Counted from the first letter of the stretch, positions 8,966 to 18,764 are shown. The stretch: 64,000 nucleotides of DNA from Lentilactobacillus diolivorans DSM 14421 (GCF_001434255.1 NZ_AZEY01000093.1:19529-83528); one strand, 5' to 3'. Notes: generated from the letters alone by a model not told the origin. Numbers and translations are program-made.

Positions 8966-9691
8966 TCAACGCTTTACCTTTTCTGATAATTCTTTTAGTT
9001 CTTCAACTTCATGCGGTTTAAGCCGACGATATTCACCAGGTTGAAGACCTCTTAATGTTAAAAAGCCATAAGTTTCACGACTCAGCTTCTCAACGGGATG
9101 AGCAATGCTTTCAAACATTTTTTTAACCTGATGATTACGCCCTTCATGAATTGTCAATGAAACAATGGAGCTTTCACGATTTGTTCGAATAAGATTGGTT
9201 TTGGCTTTTGAAGTCTTACGACCATCCACCATCACACCGGTCCTAAGCCGCTTTAAATCATCGTTGGTGACAATTCCTTTGACCTTAGCCACGTATGTTT
9301 TTTCAACCTCGTACTTTGGATGAGTCAATTGATTATCCAAGTCACCATCATTTGTTAGGATGAGTAGTCCAGATGTATCGTAATCCAGCCGCCCCACTGG
9401 ATAAATTCGTTCAGGAACTTCTTCTAAAATATCGACAACTGTTTTTCGATGCTTGTCATCTGTTACGGCAGTGATCACGCCGCGTGGTTTATACAGTAAA
9501 TAATAAACAGGCGGTTCCTTAGCGATTGGGACTTCATCAACTTTTACTTCATCCGTTGAGCTAACTTTCGTTCCCAATTCTTTAACTACCTGACCATTTA
9601 CCTTAACATGACCAGCTGCAATTAACTTTTCAGCTTTTCGCCTTGATGCAACTCCCGCGTGGGCAATCACTTTTTGTAATCTGTCACTCAT
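8966..9691 (-). CDS. rluB: 23S rRNA pseudouridine synthase, RluB/RsuA family
   Basis: This enzyme isomerises a uridine in rRNA to pseudouridine; by family and synteny the likely target is the large subunit helix 80 region. An S4 RNA-binding domain (residues about 2-60, QKVIAHAGVASRRKAEKLI) precedes the catalytic domain, whose conserved aspartate is in GRLDYDTSGLLILTNDG near residues 100-116. The length of 241 residues is usual. ATG 9691 has a GGAGGTGG site, and the start overlaps the scpB stop by four bases (ATGA), so translation is coupled to scpB. The scpA-scpB-rluB order is widely conserved in Firmicutes. Confidence 0.95.
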   Translation of the reverse strand: MSDRLQKVIAHAGVASRRKAEKLIAAGHVKVNGQVVKELGTKVSSTDEVKVDEVPIAKEPPVYYLLYKPRGVITAVTDDKHRKTVVDILEEVPERIYPVGRLDYDTSGLLILTNDGDLDNQLTHPKYEVEKTYVAKVKGIVTNDDLKRLRTGVMVDGRKTSKAKTNLIRTNRESSIVSLTIHEGRNHQVKKMFESIAHPVEKLSRETYGFLTLRGLQPGEYRRLKPHEVEELKELSEKVKR

Positions 9692-10284
9692 GAATCCACC
9701 TCCATTTTTCCCTGATCAATTTCTTTGTTGAATCTCGTTAATAGTGCATCACTGGTATTATCATCAAGTTTTTCATCTTTAGGTAATTCTGGCAGGTCCT
9801 TTAATGATTTAAGACCAAAATAATCAAGGCCAAAATTAGTAATCCCATACTGTTTGGGGTTACCCACCTCCTGTTTAACGCCAGTTATTTCAAGTAAATC
9901 TTGATTAACCAATCGGTGTAAAATTGCTGAACTGTTAACACCACGGATGTCGTCAATTTCAACACGAGTAATTGGCTGATTATACATGACAATCGCAATC
10001 GTTTCCAAGGCAGCTTGCGAAAGAACTCGTGGTTTGGCATCGTTAACGTAGTCGGCAACTAACTCCGACAAATCGTCTTTTGTGCCAATCCGATAAGTGT
10101 CGTTGCTGTTTAAAATACTTAAGCCACAATCAGAATCCCTTTTAAATGCGTCAGCGATTTTGGCGATGAGTTGTCGACATGCAGCCGCCTCTAAAGCAGT
10201 TCGTTGGGAAAGCTGTTTTAGCGTAATGCCCTGATCGCCAGATGCATATAAAAGTGATTCAATTTTAGCTAAATTACTTAGCAT
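9688..10284 (-). CDS. scpB: Segregation and condensation protein B
   Basis: ScpB is the winged-helix kleisin-associated subunit of the SMC-ScpA-ScpB condensin, required for chromosome organisation and segregation. The sequence shows two winged-helix regions, with the conserved LSQAALETIAIVMYNQPITR and EIDDIRGVNSSAILHRL around residues 90-125. ATG 10284 gives 198 residues; an in-frame TTG at 10305 would add seven residues but would place the start ahead of the AAGGGGG site. The start overlaps the scpA stop by 11 bases, consistent with coupled synthesis of the two subunits. Confidence 0.95.
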   Translation of the reverse strand: MLSNLAKIESLLYASGDQGITLKQLSQRTALEAAACRQLIAKIADAFKRDSDCGLSILNSNDTYRIGTKDDLSELVADYVNDAKPRVLSQAALETIAIVMYNQPITRVEIDDIRGVNSSAILHRLVNQDLLEITGVKQEVGNPKQYGITNFGLDYFGLKSLKDLPELPKDEKLDDNTSDALLTRFNKEIDQGKMEVDS

Positions 10285-11023
10285 GGTATGCTGGCCCCCT
10301 TCCAATCCTGATAGTTGACTTCATATCCCTTTGATCGAGTGTCACTTCATTATATTTTGCCATTTCAAGAATTGCCAAAAAGTCAGTAACAATTTCCTCG
10401 GGTTCATTGGCATCTTTGACAATGGTTGTAAATGAAAGTTTAGCTTGATGATAATTGAGAAGCTTGCGGATTTCTTCAGTCTGACTTTTAATCGTATAGG
10501 TCCATTCATGAATCGTGGTTGTCAACGGTCGATGATAATGAAATCGTTTCAGAGCATCCACATAGCTTGCCATCACATCGCCCGGATTGAATGGCGATGG
10601 GGTAATTAGTTGTTCCTTAGAGGCTGCAACCGATAGCTCAGGTCTCGTAAAGCTTAATCGTCGACTAGCTTCCAGAGGTTTTAGTTTAGAGGCAACCAAC
10701 TTGTAGCGTTTGTAATTGAGTAACTGACTAACCAGTTCTTGCCTTGGGTCGTCAGGCGGGTCGTCAGGATCATCATCGGCTATGACGGGTAACAACATTT
10801 TTGACTTAATGACCATTAGTTTGGCGGCCATCACAAAATAGTTGCCAACAATATCAAGATTAAGCTGTTGGGCATCATAAATGTAAGCCATGTACTGTTC
10901 TGTGATTTTAGATATCTGGATATCATAAATGTCCATTTTAGATTCTTGAATGAGGTGTAATAATACTTCCAGAGGCCCATCAAAGTCATCTAAATGGAGT
11001 TCAGGTTGTTTTAATTCAGACAT
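10274..11023 (-). CDS. scpA: Segregation and condensation protein A (kleisin)
   Basis: ScpA bridges the SMC heads in the condensin complex. The N-terminal kleisin motif FDGPLEVLLHLIQESKMDIYD is near residues 14-34, followed by the central acidic linker DDDPDDPPDDP and a C-terminal winged-helix domain (about 165-249). The 249-residue length is normal. It starts at ATG 11023, overlapping the end of the RibT-like gene by eight bases, and its stop overlaps scpB, so the genes form a compact operon. Confidence 0.95.
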   Translation of the reverse strand: MSELKQPELHLDDFDGPLEVLLHLIQESKMDIYDIQISKITEQYMAYIYDAQQLNLDIVGNYFVMAAKLMVIKSKMLLPVIADDDPDDPPDDPRQELVSQLLNYKRYKLVASKLKPLEASRRLSFTRPELSVAASKEQLITPSPFNPGDVMASYVDALKRFHYHRPLTTTIHEWTYTIKSQTEEIRKLLNYHQAKLSFTTIVKDANEPEEIVTDFLAILEMAKYNEVTLDQRDMKSTIRIGRGPAYHAK

Positions 11024-11378
11024 GTTTTTTTGATTGCTCCCATTTCATCCAAATTGATTTAATATCGAATCCGGTAATGATTTCATAACTTGGATAAAGC
11101 GATTGTAGTTCGTCGAACAATTGATTGAAATTGGCTTGGTTATGACTTTGAGGTGTGACAACTAATTGATGAATTAAAAGTTGTTTCTCTTGGAGTTCAA
11201 TTCCAACTAAACCTGACCAGTTGTTTGAATGGTCTTTCCATAAATAAATCATGCGGTTATCACTGTTTGCATACCAAGCCATTTCCTGAGTAACCAAGTC
11301 CATGTTTTGCAATTCAGAAACCAGGGAAAATAATCCCATCGTTATTTTTTCGTAGTCTTTACGGTATTGATATAGCAT
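11016..11378 (-). CDS. RibT-like small protein (probable GNAT fold)
   Basis: The 120-residue protein begins MLYQYRKDYEKITMGLFSLV and has the strand pattern NRMIYLWKDHSNNWSGLVGIELQEKQLLIHQLVVTPQSH of a small N-acetyltransferase-like fold. In Bacillus, ribT, a small GNAT protein, lies close to scpA, and lactobacilli carry a similar-sized gene between xerD and scpA, so RibT is the best match by position and size. The acetyl-CoA P-loop is weak and no substrate can be given. Its ATG directly abuts the xerD stop (TAAATG), showing tight coupling. Confidence 0.6.
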   Translation of the reverse strand: MLYQYRKDYEKITMGLFSLVSELQNMDLVTQEMAWYANSDNRMIYLWKDHSNNWSGLVGIELQEKQLLIHQLVVTPQSHNQANFNQLFDELQSLYPSYEIITGFDIKSIWMKWEQSKKHV

Positions 11379-12281
11379 TTAATTACCTCGATTAGATGCG
11401 CCGGGATGATACTTATTGTAAACTTCGGTTAAATGTTGATGTGAAATATGGGTGTAGATTTGGGTTGTCGAAATATCGGCGTGACCAAGCAACTCTTGAA
11501 CAATTCGTAGGTCCGCGCCATTTTCCAACAAATGAGTTGCAAACGAATGGCGTAATGTGTGTGGTGTAACGTGTCGCTTAATTCCGGCAAGACTAACATA
11601 TTTTTTTATCATCTGCCAAATTGCCTGCCTCGTGAGTTGTCGACCATGAGCATTTAAGAAAACATAGTCGGTATTTGTTTTGTGATGAAGCAGTCTCACT
11701 CGAGTGGTAGTCAGATATTGGTTAAGCCAATCAATTGCGACATCACTGATTGGGATGATCCGCTCACGATCCCCCTTACCAATTGTTTGTAATAAGTTCA
11801 TTGGTAGGTGTAAATCATTGAGCTTCAGGTTAACCAATTCACTAACCCGCAATCCTGTGGCATATAACGTTTCTAAAATGGCTCGGTCCCTAACTCCCAG
11901 CTTAGTCGTCACGTTTGGCGTTGACAATAGTTTGGTGACTTCATTAACCGTCAATACATCAGGGAGCCCATATGCTTTTTTGGGAGAATCTACTTTGATC
12001 ATTGGGTCAGTTTTAATAATCCCAAATTGCATGAGGTATTGAAAAAATTTACGCAGGCTGGAAACGGTCCGAATGATTGTATTACGTGCTTTGTGTTGAT
12101 TTTGGAGAAATTCCAAGTAATTTAAAATCAAAAATTGATCAACCTGAGTCAGACTGGATTCTGATTTTTCGAAGTAAGTGGTTGCTTCAACAAGATCTTG
12201 GCGGTAACTTTTGATCGTATTTTCGGAAAGTCCTCGTTCAACACGTAAATAATGTAAATAGTTTTCGACTTCATTTAACAT
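11379..12281 (-). CDS. xerD: Site-specific tyrosine recombinase XerD
   Basis: XerD acts with a partner recombinase at the dif site to resolve chromosome dimers at division. The N-terminal SAM-like core-binding domain covers about 1-85 (NYLHYLRVERGLSENTIKSY). The catalytic domain shows the first Arg in ATGLRVSEL, then TPHTLRHSFATHLLENGADL, LGHADISTTQIYTH and the terminal active-site Tyr. At 300 residues it is full length. It sits nine bases after cvfB. Its place inside a housekeeping operon argues for the chromosomal Xer enzyme rather than a phage integrase. Confidence 0.95.
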   Translation of the reverse strand: MLNEVENYLHYLRVERGLSENTIKSYRQDLVEATTYFEKSESSLTQVDQFLILNYLEFLQNQHKARNTIIRTVSSLRKFFQYLMQFGIIKTDPMIKVDSPKKAYGLPDVLTVNEVTKLLSTPNVTTKLGVRDRAILETLYATGLRVSELVNLKLNDLHLPMNLLQTIGKGDRERIIPISDVAIDWLNQYLTTTRVRLLHHKTNTDYVFLNAHGRQLTRQAIWQMIKKYVSLAGIKRHVTPHTLRHSFATHLLENGADLRIVQELLGHADISTTQIYTHISHQHLTEVYNKYHPGASNRGN

Positions 12282-12289
12282 TTAGCCGC

Positions 12290-13150
12290 CTACTTTTTTA
12301 ATGCAATATGCCCTGATTCCTGAACGATTAGTTGTTCTTTTAATAGGTGTCCAAGCGCTCGCTTAAAGGCCCCCTTGCTAATTCCAAAGTAATCTTTGAT
12401 TGAATCCGGTGTGCTCTTGTCACTGAACTCGAGTTGTTTATCGTCGGTGTGTTCAAGGGCAGCTAGAATCATTTTCGCATCTTCACCAATTTCCTGGTAC
12501 GCTCGTGGCCGAGTTGAAATATTGATTGTCCCATCGCGTAGCATACCAATAACCCGACCTTCGACTTCTTCTCCTAGTCGTGGCTCAATTAAACGTTCAT
12601 CGGGATGGAGAAAAGCCAGGTGATAATTTTCAGTTAGTAAACGGGTGCCCGCCATTTTGAGGCGATAAACCCGCGCTTTTAAATTCTTATTTTTAATATC
12701 ACCGGTAATTGGTCGGGCAATTGCCATAAATATTTCTTCATCGGCTAAATGTCCCCAGATCCGGTTTTTCTTATCGACAACCAGGCTAATCAATAATTTG
12801 TCGCCAGCTTGAGGCCAGAGTGCTCGTAATGTTGGCAACTCATCAATGGAAACCACGACATCTTTATTTGGCAGTCCAATATCGACAAATACACCCAGGC
12901 CAAATTTTTCTTTTACAACGGTTGCAAAACCATAATGATCTCTGCGGATTGCTGGAATATTACGTGTGATTTGCATTTTATGCTGTTCGTTTTCATAAGT
13001 AAACCCTGTAAAGTCGGCACCCAGCTGAAGCGGTTTTTCTATTTCAGACTTATCTAATTCAAAAGTTTCGCCACTGACCTGGACAAAATAACGTTTATCA
13101 TTTTCGTCGATTATTTTGCCAGTTACAATTTGTGCAATAATGTTATTCAT
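12290..13150 (-). CDS. cvfB: S1-like RNA-binding protein, CvfB family
   Basis: The 286-residue protein matches the CvfB/YitL family: S1-like beta-barrel repeats (about 1-65, 70-140 and 145-215, with GFATVVKEKFGLGVFVDIGL in the second) and a C-terminal winged helix near 225-285 (SIKDYFGISKGAFKRALGHL). CvfB in Staphylococcus binds RNA and affects virulence gene expression; the role in lactobacilli is unknown. ATG 13150 follows a GGAG site. It is the first gene of the run to rluB, and no clear terminator separates it from xerD. Confidence 0.88.
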   Translation of the reverse strand: MNNIIAQIVTGKIIDENDKRYFVQVSGETFELDKSEIEKPLQLGADFTGFTYENEQHKMQITRNIPAIRRDHYGFATVVKEKFGLGVFVDIGLPNKDVVVSIDELPTLRALWPQAGDKLLISLVVDKKNRIWGHLADEEIFMAIARPITGDIKNKNLKARVYRLKMAGTRLLTENYHLAFLHPDERLIEPRLGEEVEGRVIGMLRDGTINISTRPRAYQEIGEDAKMILAALEHTDDKQLEFSDKSTPDSIKDYFGISKGAFKRALGHLLKEQLIVQESGHIALKK

Positions 13151-13240
13151 ATTTTTTCTCCGTTCTGAAACATCATGGTTTCATTTTACACGCTTTCTGG
13201 ACAAAATTCGAGTTTTGACAGATTGGCGGCTTACAGCTTC

Positions 13241-13273
13241 AGTTATTAAAAAGTCGAATTTTCATTAATAACT
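13241..13273. repeat. Perfect 9-bp inverted repeat upstream of cvfB
   Basis: AGTTATTAA at 13241-13249 pairs with TTAATAACT at 13265-13273 across a 15-base loop containing AAGTCGAA. It lies in the 290-base gap between pyk and cvfB, which otherwise holds only the pyk terminator. No T run follows the stem, so it is not an obvious terminator. Its role is unknown. Confidence 0.5.
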
Positions 13274-13344
13274 CATGTTGATTATTAGGAAAGTCGAAAA
13301 AATAATTGCGTCTTATCTTTGTTGTATCAACTCTCTCACAACAT

Positions 13345-13387
13345 AAAAACGAGACTGAAACAAAATAAATTTTGTTCCAACCTCGTT
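13345..13387 (-). terminator. Terminator of pyk
   Basis: On the minus strand GAACGAGGTTGGAACAAAAT and ATTTTGTTTCAGTCTCGTTT form a long hairpin followed by a T run. It lies 54 bases past the pyk stop. Confidence 0.85.
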
Positions 13388-13440
13388 CAAGTAACCGTTA
13401 TTTAAATGTGATAACTAAATTCATTATCAGCTGTTAATTG

Positions 13441-15198
13441 TTAAATTGAGCTTGATGCGCCATGGTAAATCACACCACGATGTGAATCAACAGTGATTAA
13501 TTCACCGTCGGAAATCTTGGTTGTTGCATTTTGAGCGCCAACAACAACAGGAATTCCCATTGAAATACCAACGACAGCAGCATGTGAAGTCAAACCGCCA
13601 TTTTCAACAACAACGGCACTTGCCTTTTCAATTGCTGGTAAGTATTCCTTGTCAGTTGACTTAGTAACCAAAATACTACCTTCAGTTACCTTGCTCTTAG
13701 CATCAGCAGCATTTTTAGCAACAACTGCCTTACCAATAACAGTCTTATCACCAACACCTTGGCCTTGAACCAACTTTGAACCAATTAATTGAATTCGCAT
13801 CAAGTTAGTTGTGCCGCTTTCACCAACTGGAACGCCGGCGGTTACGATAATTAAATCGCCTTCCTTAGCCAAGCCGGTTTCAAGGGCTTTCTTAGCAGCT
13901 AATTCGAAGATTTCGTCACTGCTCTTAACTTCATCAACCAAAATTGGATGAACACCCCAGTTAACCATCAAACCGCGACGAGTACGTTCGTCAAAGGTTA
14001 AAGCAAGGATATCAGCATCTGGATGATACTTAGAAATCATTCGAGCTGTGTAGCCTGAACGAGTAGCGGCAACAATTGTGTGAATGCCTAATTCTTTAGC
14101 AACCCGGGCAACTGAATCACCAATTGATTCTGTTACATCGCTAGCATCAAAAGTTGGACGTGGTGTTCCAAATTCACTGAAGGCATTTTCAGCCTTAACG
14201 TCAATTCGAGCCATTGTTTGAACTGACTGAACTGGGTATTCACCATTAGCACTTTCGCCTGAAAGCATGGTTGCATCAGTACCATCAAAGACAGCGTTGG
14301 CAACATCAGAAGCTTCGGCACGAGTCGGACGTGGGTTTTCTTGCATTGAATCAAGCATTTGAGTAGCGGTGATAACCGGTTTACCTAATTGATTGCATCG
14401 CTTGATCAAAGTCTTTTGAACCAACGGAACATTTTCAGCTGGAATTTCAACACCCATGTCACCACGAGCAACCATTAAACCATCAGCAACCTTGATAATG
14501 TCTTCAAAGTTATTGATACCTTCTTGTGATTCGATCTTAGGGAAGATTTGAACATGGTCCATGTGCTTTTCTTCAAGTAAGGCACGAATATCCAAAACAT
14601 CTTGGGGTTTACGAACGAATGATGCAGAAATGAAGTCGATATCATGATCCAAACCAAAACGAATATCATCAGAATCCTTCTTGGTGATACCAGGCAAATT
14701 GATTGAAACACCAGGTGCGTTAACACCCTTCCGTGAACCAAGTGTGCTATCATTTTGAACCTTGACAACTAATTCTTTATTGGCATCGTCTTTTTTCTCA
14801 ACAACAGTGTCCAACAAACCATCGTCAAAAAGAACATGGCCGCCGACATGAACATCATCATAAAGTCCAGGATAAGTTACGGCAATTTTATCCTTGGTAC
14901 CTTCAAGACTGGCATCCATTGAAATTCGGAATTGGTCACCGGTATGAAATTCAATTTTACCCTCTTTTTCAACAGTTGTTCGAATTTCTGCCCCTTTGGT
15001 ATCAAGCATAATTCCAACAGTCTTACCAGTCTTCTTTTCAGCTTCGTGAACCTTGTTTAAACGATCCAAATGTTCTGGATGGTCACCATGTGAAAAGTTA
15101 AATCGGAAAACATTAGCACCAGCTTCAATTAATTTAGTAATTGTTTCGACATCGGTACTAGCTGGTCCCAATGTACTTACGATCTTAGTTTTCTTCAT
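13441..15198 (-). CDS. pyk: Pyruvate kinase
   Basis: Pyruvate kinase transfers phosphate from phosphoenolpyruvate to ADP in the last ATP-yielding step of glycolysis or the phosphoketolase pathway. The start is MKKTKIVSTLGPAS at ATG 15198, behind GAAGGAGAG; a longer frame from 15234 is rejected. The 585 residues include the TIM barrel with the active-site motif IFPKIESQEGINNF, the MVARGDMGVE loop and, after about residue 475, the extra PEP-utiliser-like domain of Bacilli enzymes with GGLTSHAAVVGISMGIPVV. It has its own promoter and terminator. Many lactobacilli have pfkA directly upstream; here dnaE is the neighbour. Confidence 0.98.
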   Translation of the reverse strand: MKKTKIVSTLGPASTDVETITKLIEAGANVFRFNFSHGDHPEHLDRLNKVHEAEKKTGKTVGIMLDTKGAEIRTTVEKEGKIEFHTGDQFRISMDASLEGTKDKIAVTYPGLYDDVHVGGHVLFDDGLLDTVVEKKDDANKELVVKVQNDSTLGSRKGVNAPGVSINLPGITKKDSDDIRFGLDHDIDFISASFVRKPQDVLDIRALLEEKHMDHVQIFPKIESQEGINNFEDIIKVADGLMVARGDMGVEIPAENVPLVQKTLIKRCNQLGKPVITATQMLDSMQENPRPTRAEASDVANAVFDGTDATMLSGESANGEYPVQSVQTMARIDVKAENAFSEFGTPRPTFDASDVTESIGDSVARVAKELGIHTIVAATRSGYTARMISKYHPDADILALTFDERTRRGLMVNWGVHPILVDEVKSSDEIFELAAKKALETGLAKEGDLIIVTAGVPVGESGTTNLMRIQLIGSKLVQGQGVGDKTVIGKAVVAKNAADAKSKVTEGSILVTKSTDKEYLPAIEKASAVVVENGGLTSHAAVVGISMGIPVVVGAQNATTKISDGELITVDSHRGVIYHGASSSI

Positions 15199-15290
15199 AA
15201 GTAAAATCTCTCCTTCGGTTTTTGGGCACGCCAATTTCTTAACTACAAAGATGTAATTAGATGGTTGACTTCCCTTTAGAGTTCAACCGT

Positions 15291-15319
15291 ATTTTATCAC
15301 TTTTTTCAGGCCATGTCGC
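15291..15319 (-). promoter_or_regulatory. Candidate promoter of pyk
   Basis: On the minus strand GCGACA (15319-15314) and TAAAAT (15296-15291) are separated by 17 bases, and TGA just before the -10 forms a TGn extension. A small leader hairpin GGTTGA/TCAACC follows at 15288-15263. The call is by eye. Confidence 0.5.
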
Positions 15320-15425
15320 CCAAATTTTGGCTGATAATGTGCAATTGATTGTCTGGTGTAAATGCAAAAGTTAGGTGTGCCGTAAATGAAAGCCTTTACC
15401 AAGTTAAAAAGATCGATCAAAAAAA

Positions 15426-18400
15426 TTACTTATAAACAACATTATTTTCACCAAAGATTGTGATTAATTTGCTTTTCATTTGATTTCCCTCACGAAGCCA
15501 TAAATGACGATCGAGTTTCCAAGTTTTTTTAGTAGCTGCTTCATAAACAATTACTGGAATTGAACCGTGTGATTCATCGCTTAATTGGTCTAGTTTGTGA
15601 AAGATTTGGTTCCGATCATGACCATCGTCAATTCTGAGGTACCACGTTGTCGGTTTTTCGGAAGATCTCAATACATTATCAGCAGGCTGAATTCGATTAG
15701 CAACCAATTGAATTGCGGTTGTTTTCTCAACCTTGCCACTGATCAATAAAACCATGTCTTTATGAAGCCAAGACTGACTGTTGGAAAACAGGTTAGGAAA
15801 AACCGTTACCGATAATTCGCCAACTTGATCATTACCATCGAGAAATGCCATTTGTTTACCCGTTTTTGTTCGAATGATTTTAACTTTTGTAATATACAGA
15901 AAAATAGATACATTGACCATCCCAACTACCAAGTCGGCGGTTGTCTTTGCTTTTAATTGTTTGGCTAAGGATGAAAATCGTTCGGTAGGGTGGCCGGAAA
16001 GATACGCGCCTAAGTAATCATTCTCCTTTTCCAATCGTTGCATCAATGGTAATTCGGGCATCCTTGGCATTTTAGGTTCCAACGCCTTGAATAACGATAA
16101 CGAATGACCACTCAATTCAACTGAGCTAATGAATTCGGGAGCAGCAGCAATTAATTCGGATCGGTTAAATTTAAAGCCATCAAGAGCACCTGAATAAATT
16201 AAAGCGTCAATCAACTCGGTCTTGCGATACTTACTATCCAGTCGGTTCAAAAAATCGGGAAATGTTTTATAAGCCCCGTTGGTTTGACGTTCCTGAATTA
16301 AATCAACCACCATATCATGCCGGACACTTTTAATTGAACCAAGGCCAAACATAATCTGATCATTTTGATAAGAAAAAGCAGCCGCACTCTTATTGATATC
16401 CGGTCCTAAAATTTTGACGCCCATTGCTTTTGCGTCGATTAAATATTCCTTAATTTTTACAGGACTATTTTGAACTGAATTCAATAACGCAACGTGAAAT
16501 TCGCCGGGATAGTATGTTTTAAGATAGGCCAACTCGTATGCCATTTTGCTATAAGCAACCGCATGTGATTTGTTAAAGCCATAATTGGCAAATCGTTCGA
16601 TATAATCGAATACCTGATGACTAATTTTGTCGGAATAGCCGCGCTTTTTAGCCCCTGCCAAAAATTTGGCCTTCATTTGGTCCATCACTTTGAGTTTCTT
16701 TTTACTCATTGCCCGTCGCAAAATATCAGCTTGACCAAGTGAAAAACCGGCCATTTCGGAAGCAACCAGCATGACTTGCTCTTGATAAACAATCACACCA
16801 TACGTTGGTTTAAGAATTGTCGCTAAGGATTCGTCTGGAAATTGAAGCTTTTCGTGGCCATTTTTTCGTTTAATCACTTCATCAATATTCTGCATCGGTC
16901 CAGGTCGATAAAGCGCGTTAACCAATGCAACGTCATCGAATTGTTCGGGATGTAGCCGTCTTAGAACACTTCGAATACCATTTGATTCGAATTGAAAAAT
17001 ACCGGTCGTTTCGCCTTGGGAAAATAGTGTCAGTGTCTTTTTATCTGCAAGTGATACTTGAGAGATATTCAGTGTTTGACCAGTTGATTTTTTTATTTCG
17101 GCTAAAGCGTCAGCCAAAATGGAGAGGTTTCGCAATCCCAAAAAGTCAATCTTTAACAGACCAACGGATTCAACATAATCTTTGGAATACTGGGTCATGA
17201 GCAACCCCTCATTACCATCCTGAAGAGGCGCCAAATTTACCAATGCACGATCACTTAAAATTAATCCCGCGGCATGTGTTGAATAATGACGAGGAAGACC
17301 TTCAAGCGCAATTGCGGTTTGATATAACGCCTGATTAAGTGGACTATCTGCGATCAAATTTTTCAGCTTCTGGGAATTATGATACGCATCTCTTAAGGTA
17401 ACGTGAAATGCACTCGGGATTGCCTTACTCCATTGATCCTGTTGGGTTGGATTTAAGCCAAAGACTCTCCCGACATCACGAATTGATTGTTTTGCCGCCA
17501 AAGTTCCGAAAGTAATGATTTGAGCAACTCGGGCATGCCCATATTTTTTATGAACGTATTGGATTACCTCATCACGCTTATTATCCGGAATGTCCAAATC
17601 AATATCCGGCATCTGAATTCGTTCTGGATTTAAAAATCGTTCAAACAATAGATTATATTTAATTGGATCAACATCCGTGATAAATAAAACGTAAGCAACC
17701 AGTGAACCGGCTGCTGAACCTCGACCCGGTCCAGTGATAATATCTGCTTGATGAGCAAAATTAATCACATCCCAGACAATTAAGAAATAATCATCGAAAC
17801 CCATTGAATGAATGACCGATAATTCACGGTTTAGTCGCTCGAGATATGGTTGCGGATTGTTGATTTGGTTAGTTGACAGCCGCTGCTTTAAACCGCGATT
17901 GCACAACTGTCGGAGATAAGCCCCGGAATCAATGTGGTTTGGGGTATCAAATTGTGGCAGCTTGGGTTGTTGCTTTTGAATTTGGACGTCAACCTGCCGG
18001 ATTAACGTATCCACTTGCTTCAGGGCGTCATTAAGATGAATTTGTTGATATTCATGTTCAATTTGTTCTCGTGGTCGCAGCCAATATGGACCGACCTGTT
18101 TACTTAGCTGAGTAATGTCTGTCATCTTAGTGGCATCACCAATTGCCTTTAATACCTGCATTGGAAAATAATCAGTGGCATTGAGATATTGAACCGGTGC
18201 GTCAGCAATTAAATCAACCTGATTATCAGCAGCTAGTTTACTACACATATCAACGAGATTATCCGAAGCATGGTAATCGACTCCGATTTTGAGAGCATCT
18301 AAATCCAATTTAGTGTCTTTTAAGTGCCCAATCAAGCCAGAAATTTCAGCTGTCCGTCCCTGTAACATCAAGTCATTTAGCTCTGCAATCGGTGGCAAAA

Positions 18401-18764
18401 TGACAAATAAGTGAGATAAGTAATCATTGATATCAGATAATTTAAGGTCTTGCTTGGTCATTCTTAATGTCGAAATCTGCATTAAGTTTTGATAGCCCTG
18501 TTGATCCTTGGCAATTAAGACAATTGGATAATCTTTTTCACTAATTACAATTCCGGGGAGTTGCAACGTTAATCCAATAATTGGTTTGATCGCTGCTTTG
18601 ACGCAGGCATCGTAAAATTCAACGGCACCATACATGACGTTAATGTCAGTCAGCGCCAACGCTTGATAACCGCGCTTTTTTGCTTCAGCGACCAACAGTT
18701 CAATTCGAATTGGACTTTGTAATAAACTGTAAGAACTTATCACTTGAAGTGGTACGTAGCCCAC
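15426..18764 (-). CDS. dnaE: DNA polymerase III subunit alpha, DnaE type
   Basis: DnaE is the lower-fidelity replicative polymerase that extends RNA primers in Firmicutes before PolC takes over. The N-terminal PHP domain (about 1-200) starts YVPLQVISSYSLLQSPI. The catalytic aspartates are in MPDIDLDIPDNKRDEVIQYV, with PGRGSAAGSLVAYVL before them and a C-terminal OB domain (about 940-1030). GTG 18764 is chosen because AAAGAGGGG lies six bases upstream; the frame extends further to 18818 without a ribosome binding site. The 1112-residue length is normal. It lies upstream of pyk with no pfkA between. Confidence 0.95.
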   Translation of the reverse strand: MGYVPLQVISSYSLLQSPIRIELLVAEAKKRGYQALALTDINVMYGAVEFYDACVKAAIKPIIGLTLQLPGIVISEKDYPIVLIAKDQQGYQNLMQISTLRMTKQDLKLSDINDYLSHLFVILPPIAELNDLMLQGRTAEISGLIGHLKDTKLDLDALKIGVDYHASDNLVDMCSKLAADNQVDLIADAPVQYLNATDYFPMQVLKAIGDATKMTDITQLSKQVGPYWLRPREQIEHEYQQIHLNDALKQVDTLIRQVDVQIQKQQPKLPQFDTPNHIDSGAYLRQLCNRGLKQRLSTNQINNPQPYLERLNRELSVIHSMGFDDYFLIVWDVINFAHQADIITGPGRGSAAGSLVAYVLFITDVDPIKYNLLFERFLNPERIQMPDIDLDIPDNKRDEVIQYVHKKYGHARVAQIITFGTLAAKQSIRDVGRVFGLNPTQQDQWSKAIPSAFHVTLRDAYHNSQKLKNLIADSPLNQALYQTAIALEGLPRHYSTHAAGLILSDRALVNLAPLQDGNEGLLMTQYSKDYVESVGLLKIDFLGLRNLSILADALAEIKKSTGQTLNISQVSLADKKTLTLFSQGETTGIFQFESNGIRSVLRRLHPEQFDDVALVNALYRPGPMQNIDEVIKRKNGHEKLQFPDESLATILKPTYGVIVYQEQVMLVASEMAGFSLGQADILRRAMSKKKLKVMDQMKAKFLAGAKKRGYSDKISHQVFDYIERFANYGFNKSHAVAYSKMAYELAYLKTYYPGEFHVALLNSVQNSPVKIKEYLIDAKAMGVKILGPDINKSAAAFSYQNDQIMFGLGSIKSVRHDMVVDLIQERQTNGAYKTFPDFLNRLDSKYRKTELIDALIYSGALDGFKFNRSELIAAAPEFISSVELSGHSLSLFKALEPKMPRMPELPLMQRLEKENDYLGAYLSGHPTERFSSLAKQLKAKTTADLVVGMVNVSIFLYITKVKIIRTKTGKQMAFLDGNDQVGELSVTVFPNLFSNSQSWLHKDMVLLISGKVEKTTAIQLVANRIQPADNVLRSSEKPTTWYLRIDDGHDRNQIFHKLDQLSDESHGSIPVIVYEAATKKTWKLDRHLWLREGNQMKSKLITIFGENNVVYK

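Noticed and set aside
11379..12281. Tyrosine recombinase as a mark of a mobile element
   Set aside because: It is XerD in a conserved housekeeping operon with no attachment site or cargo genes around it.
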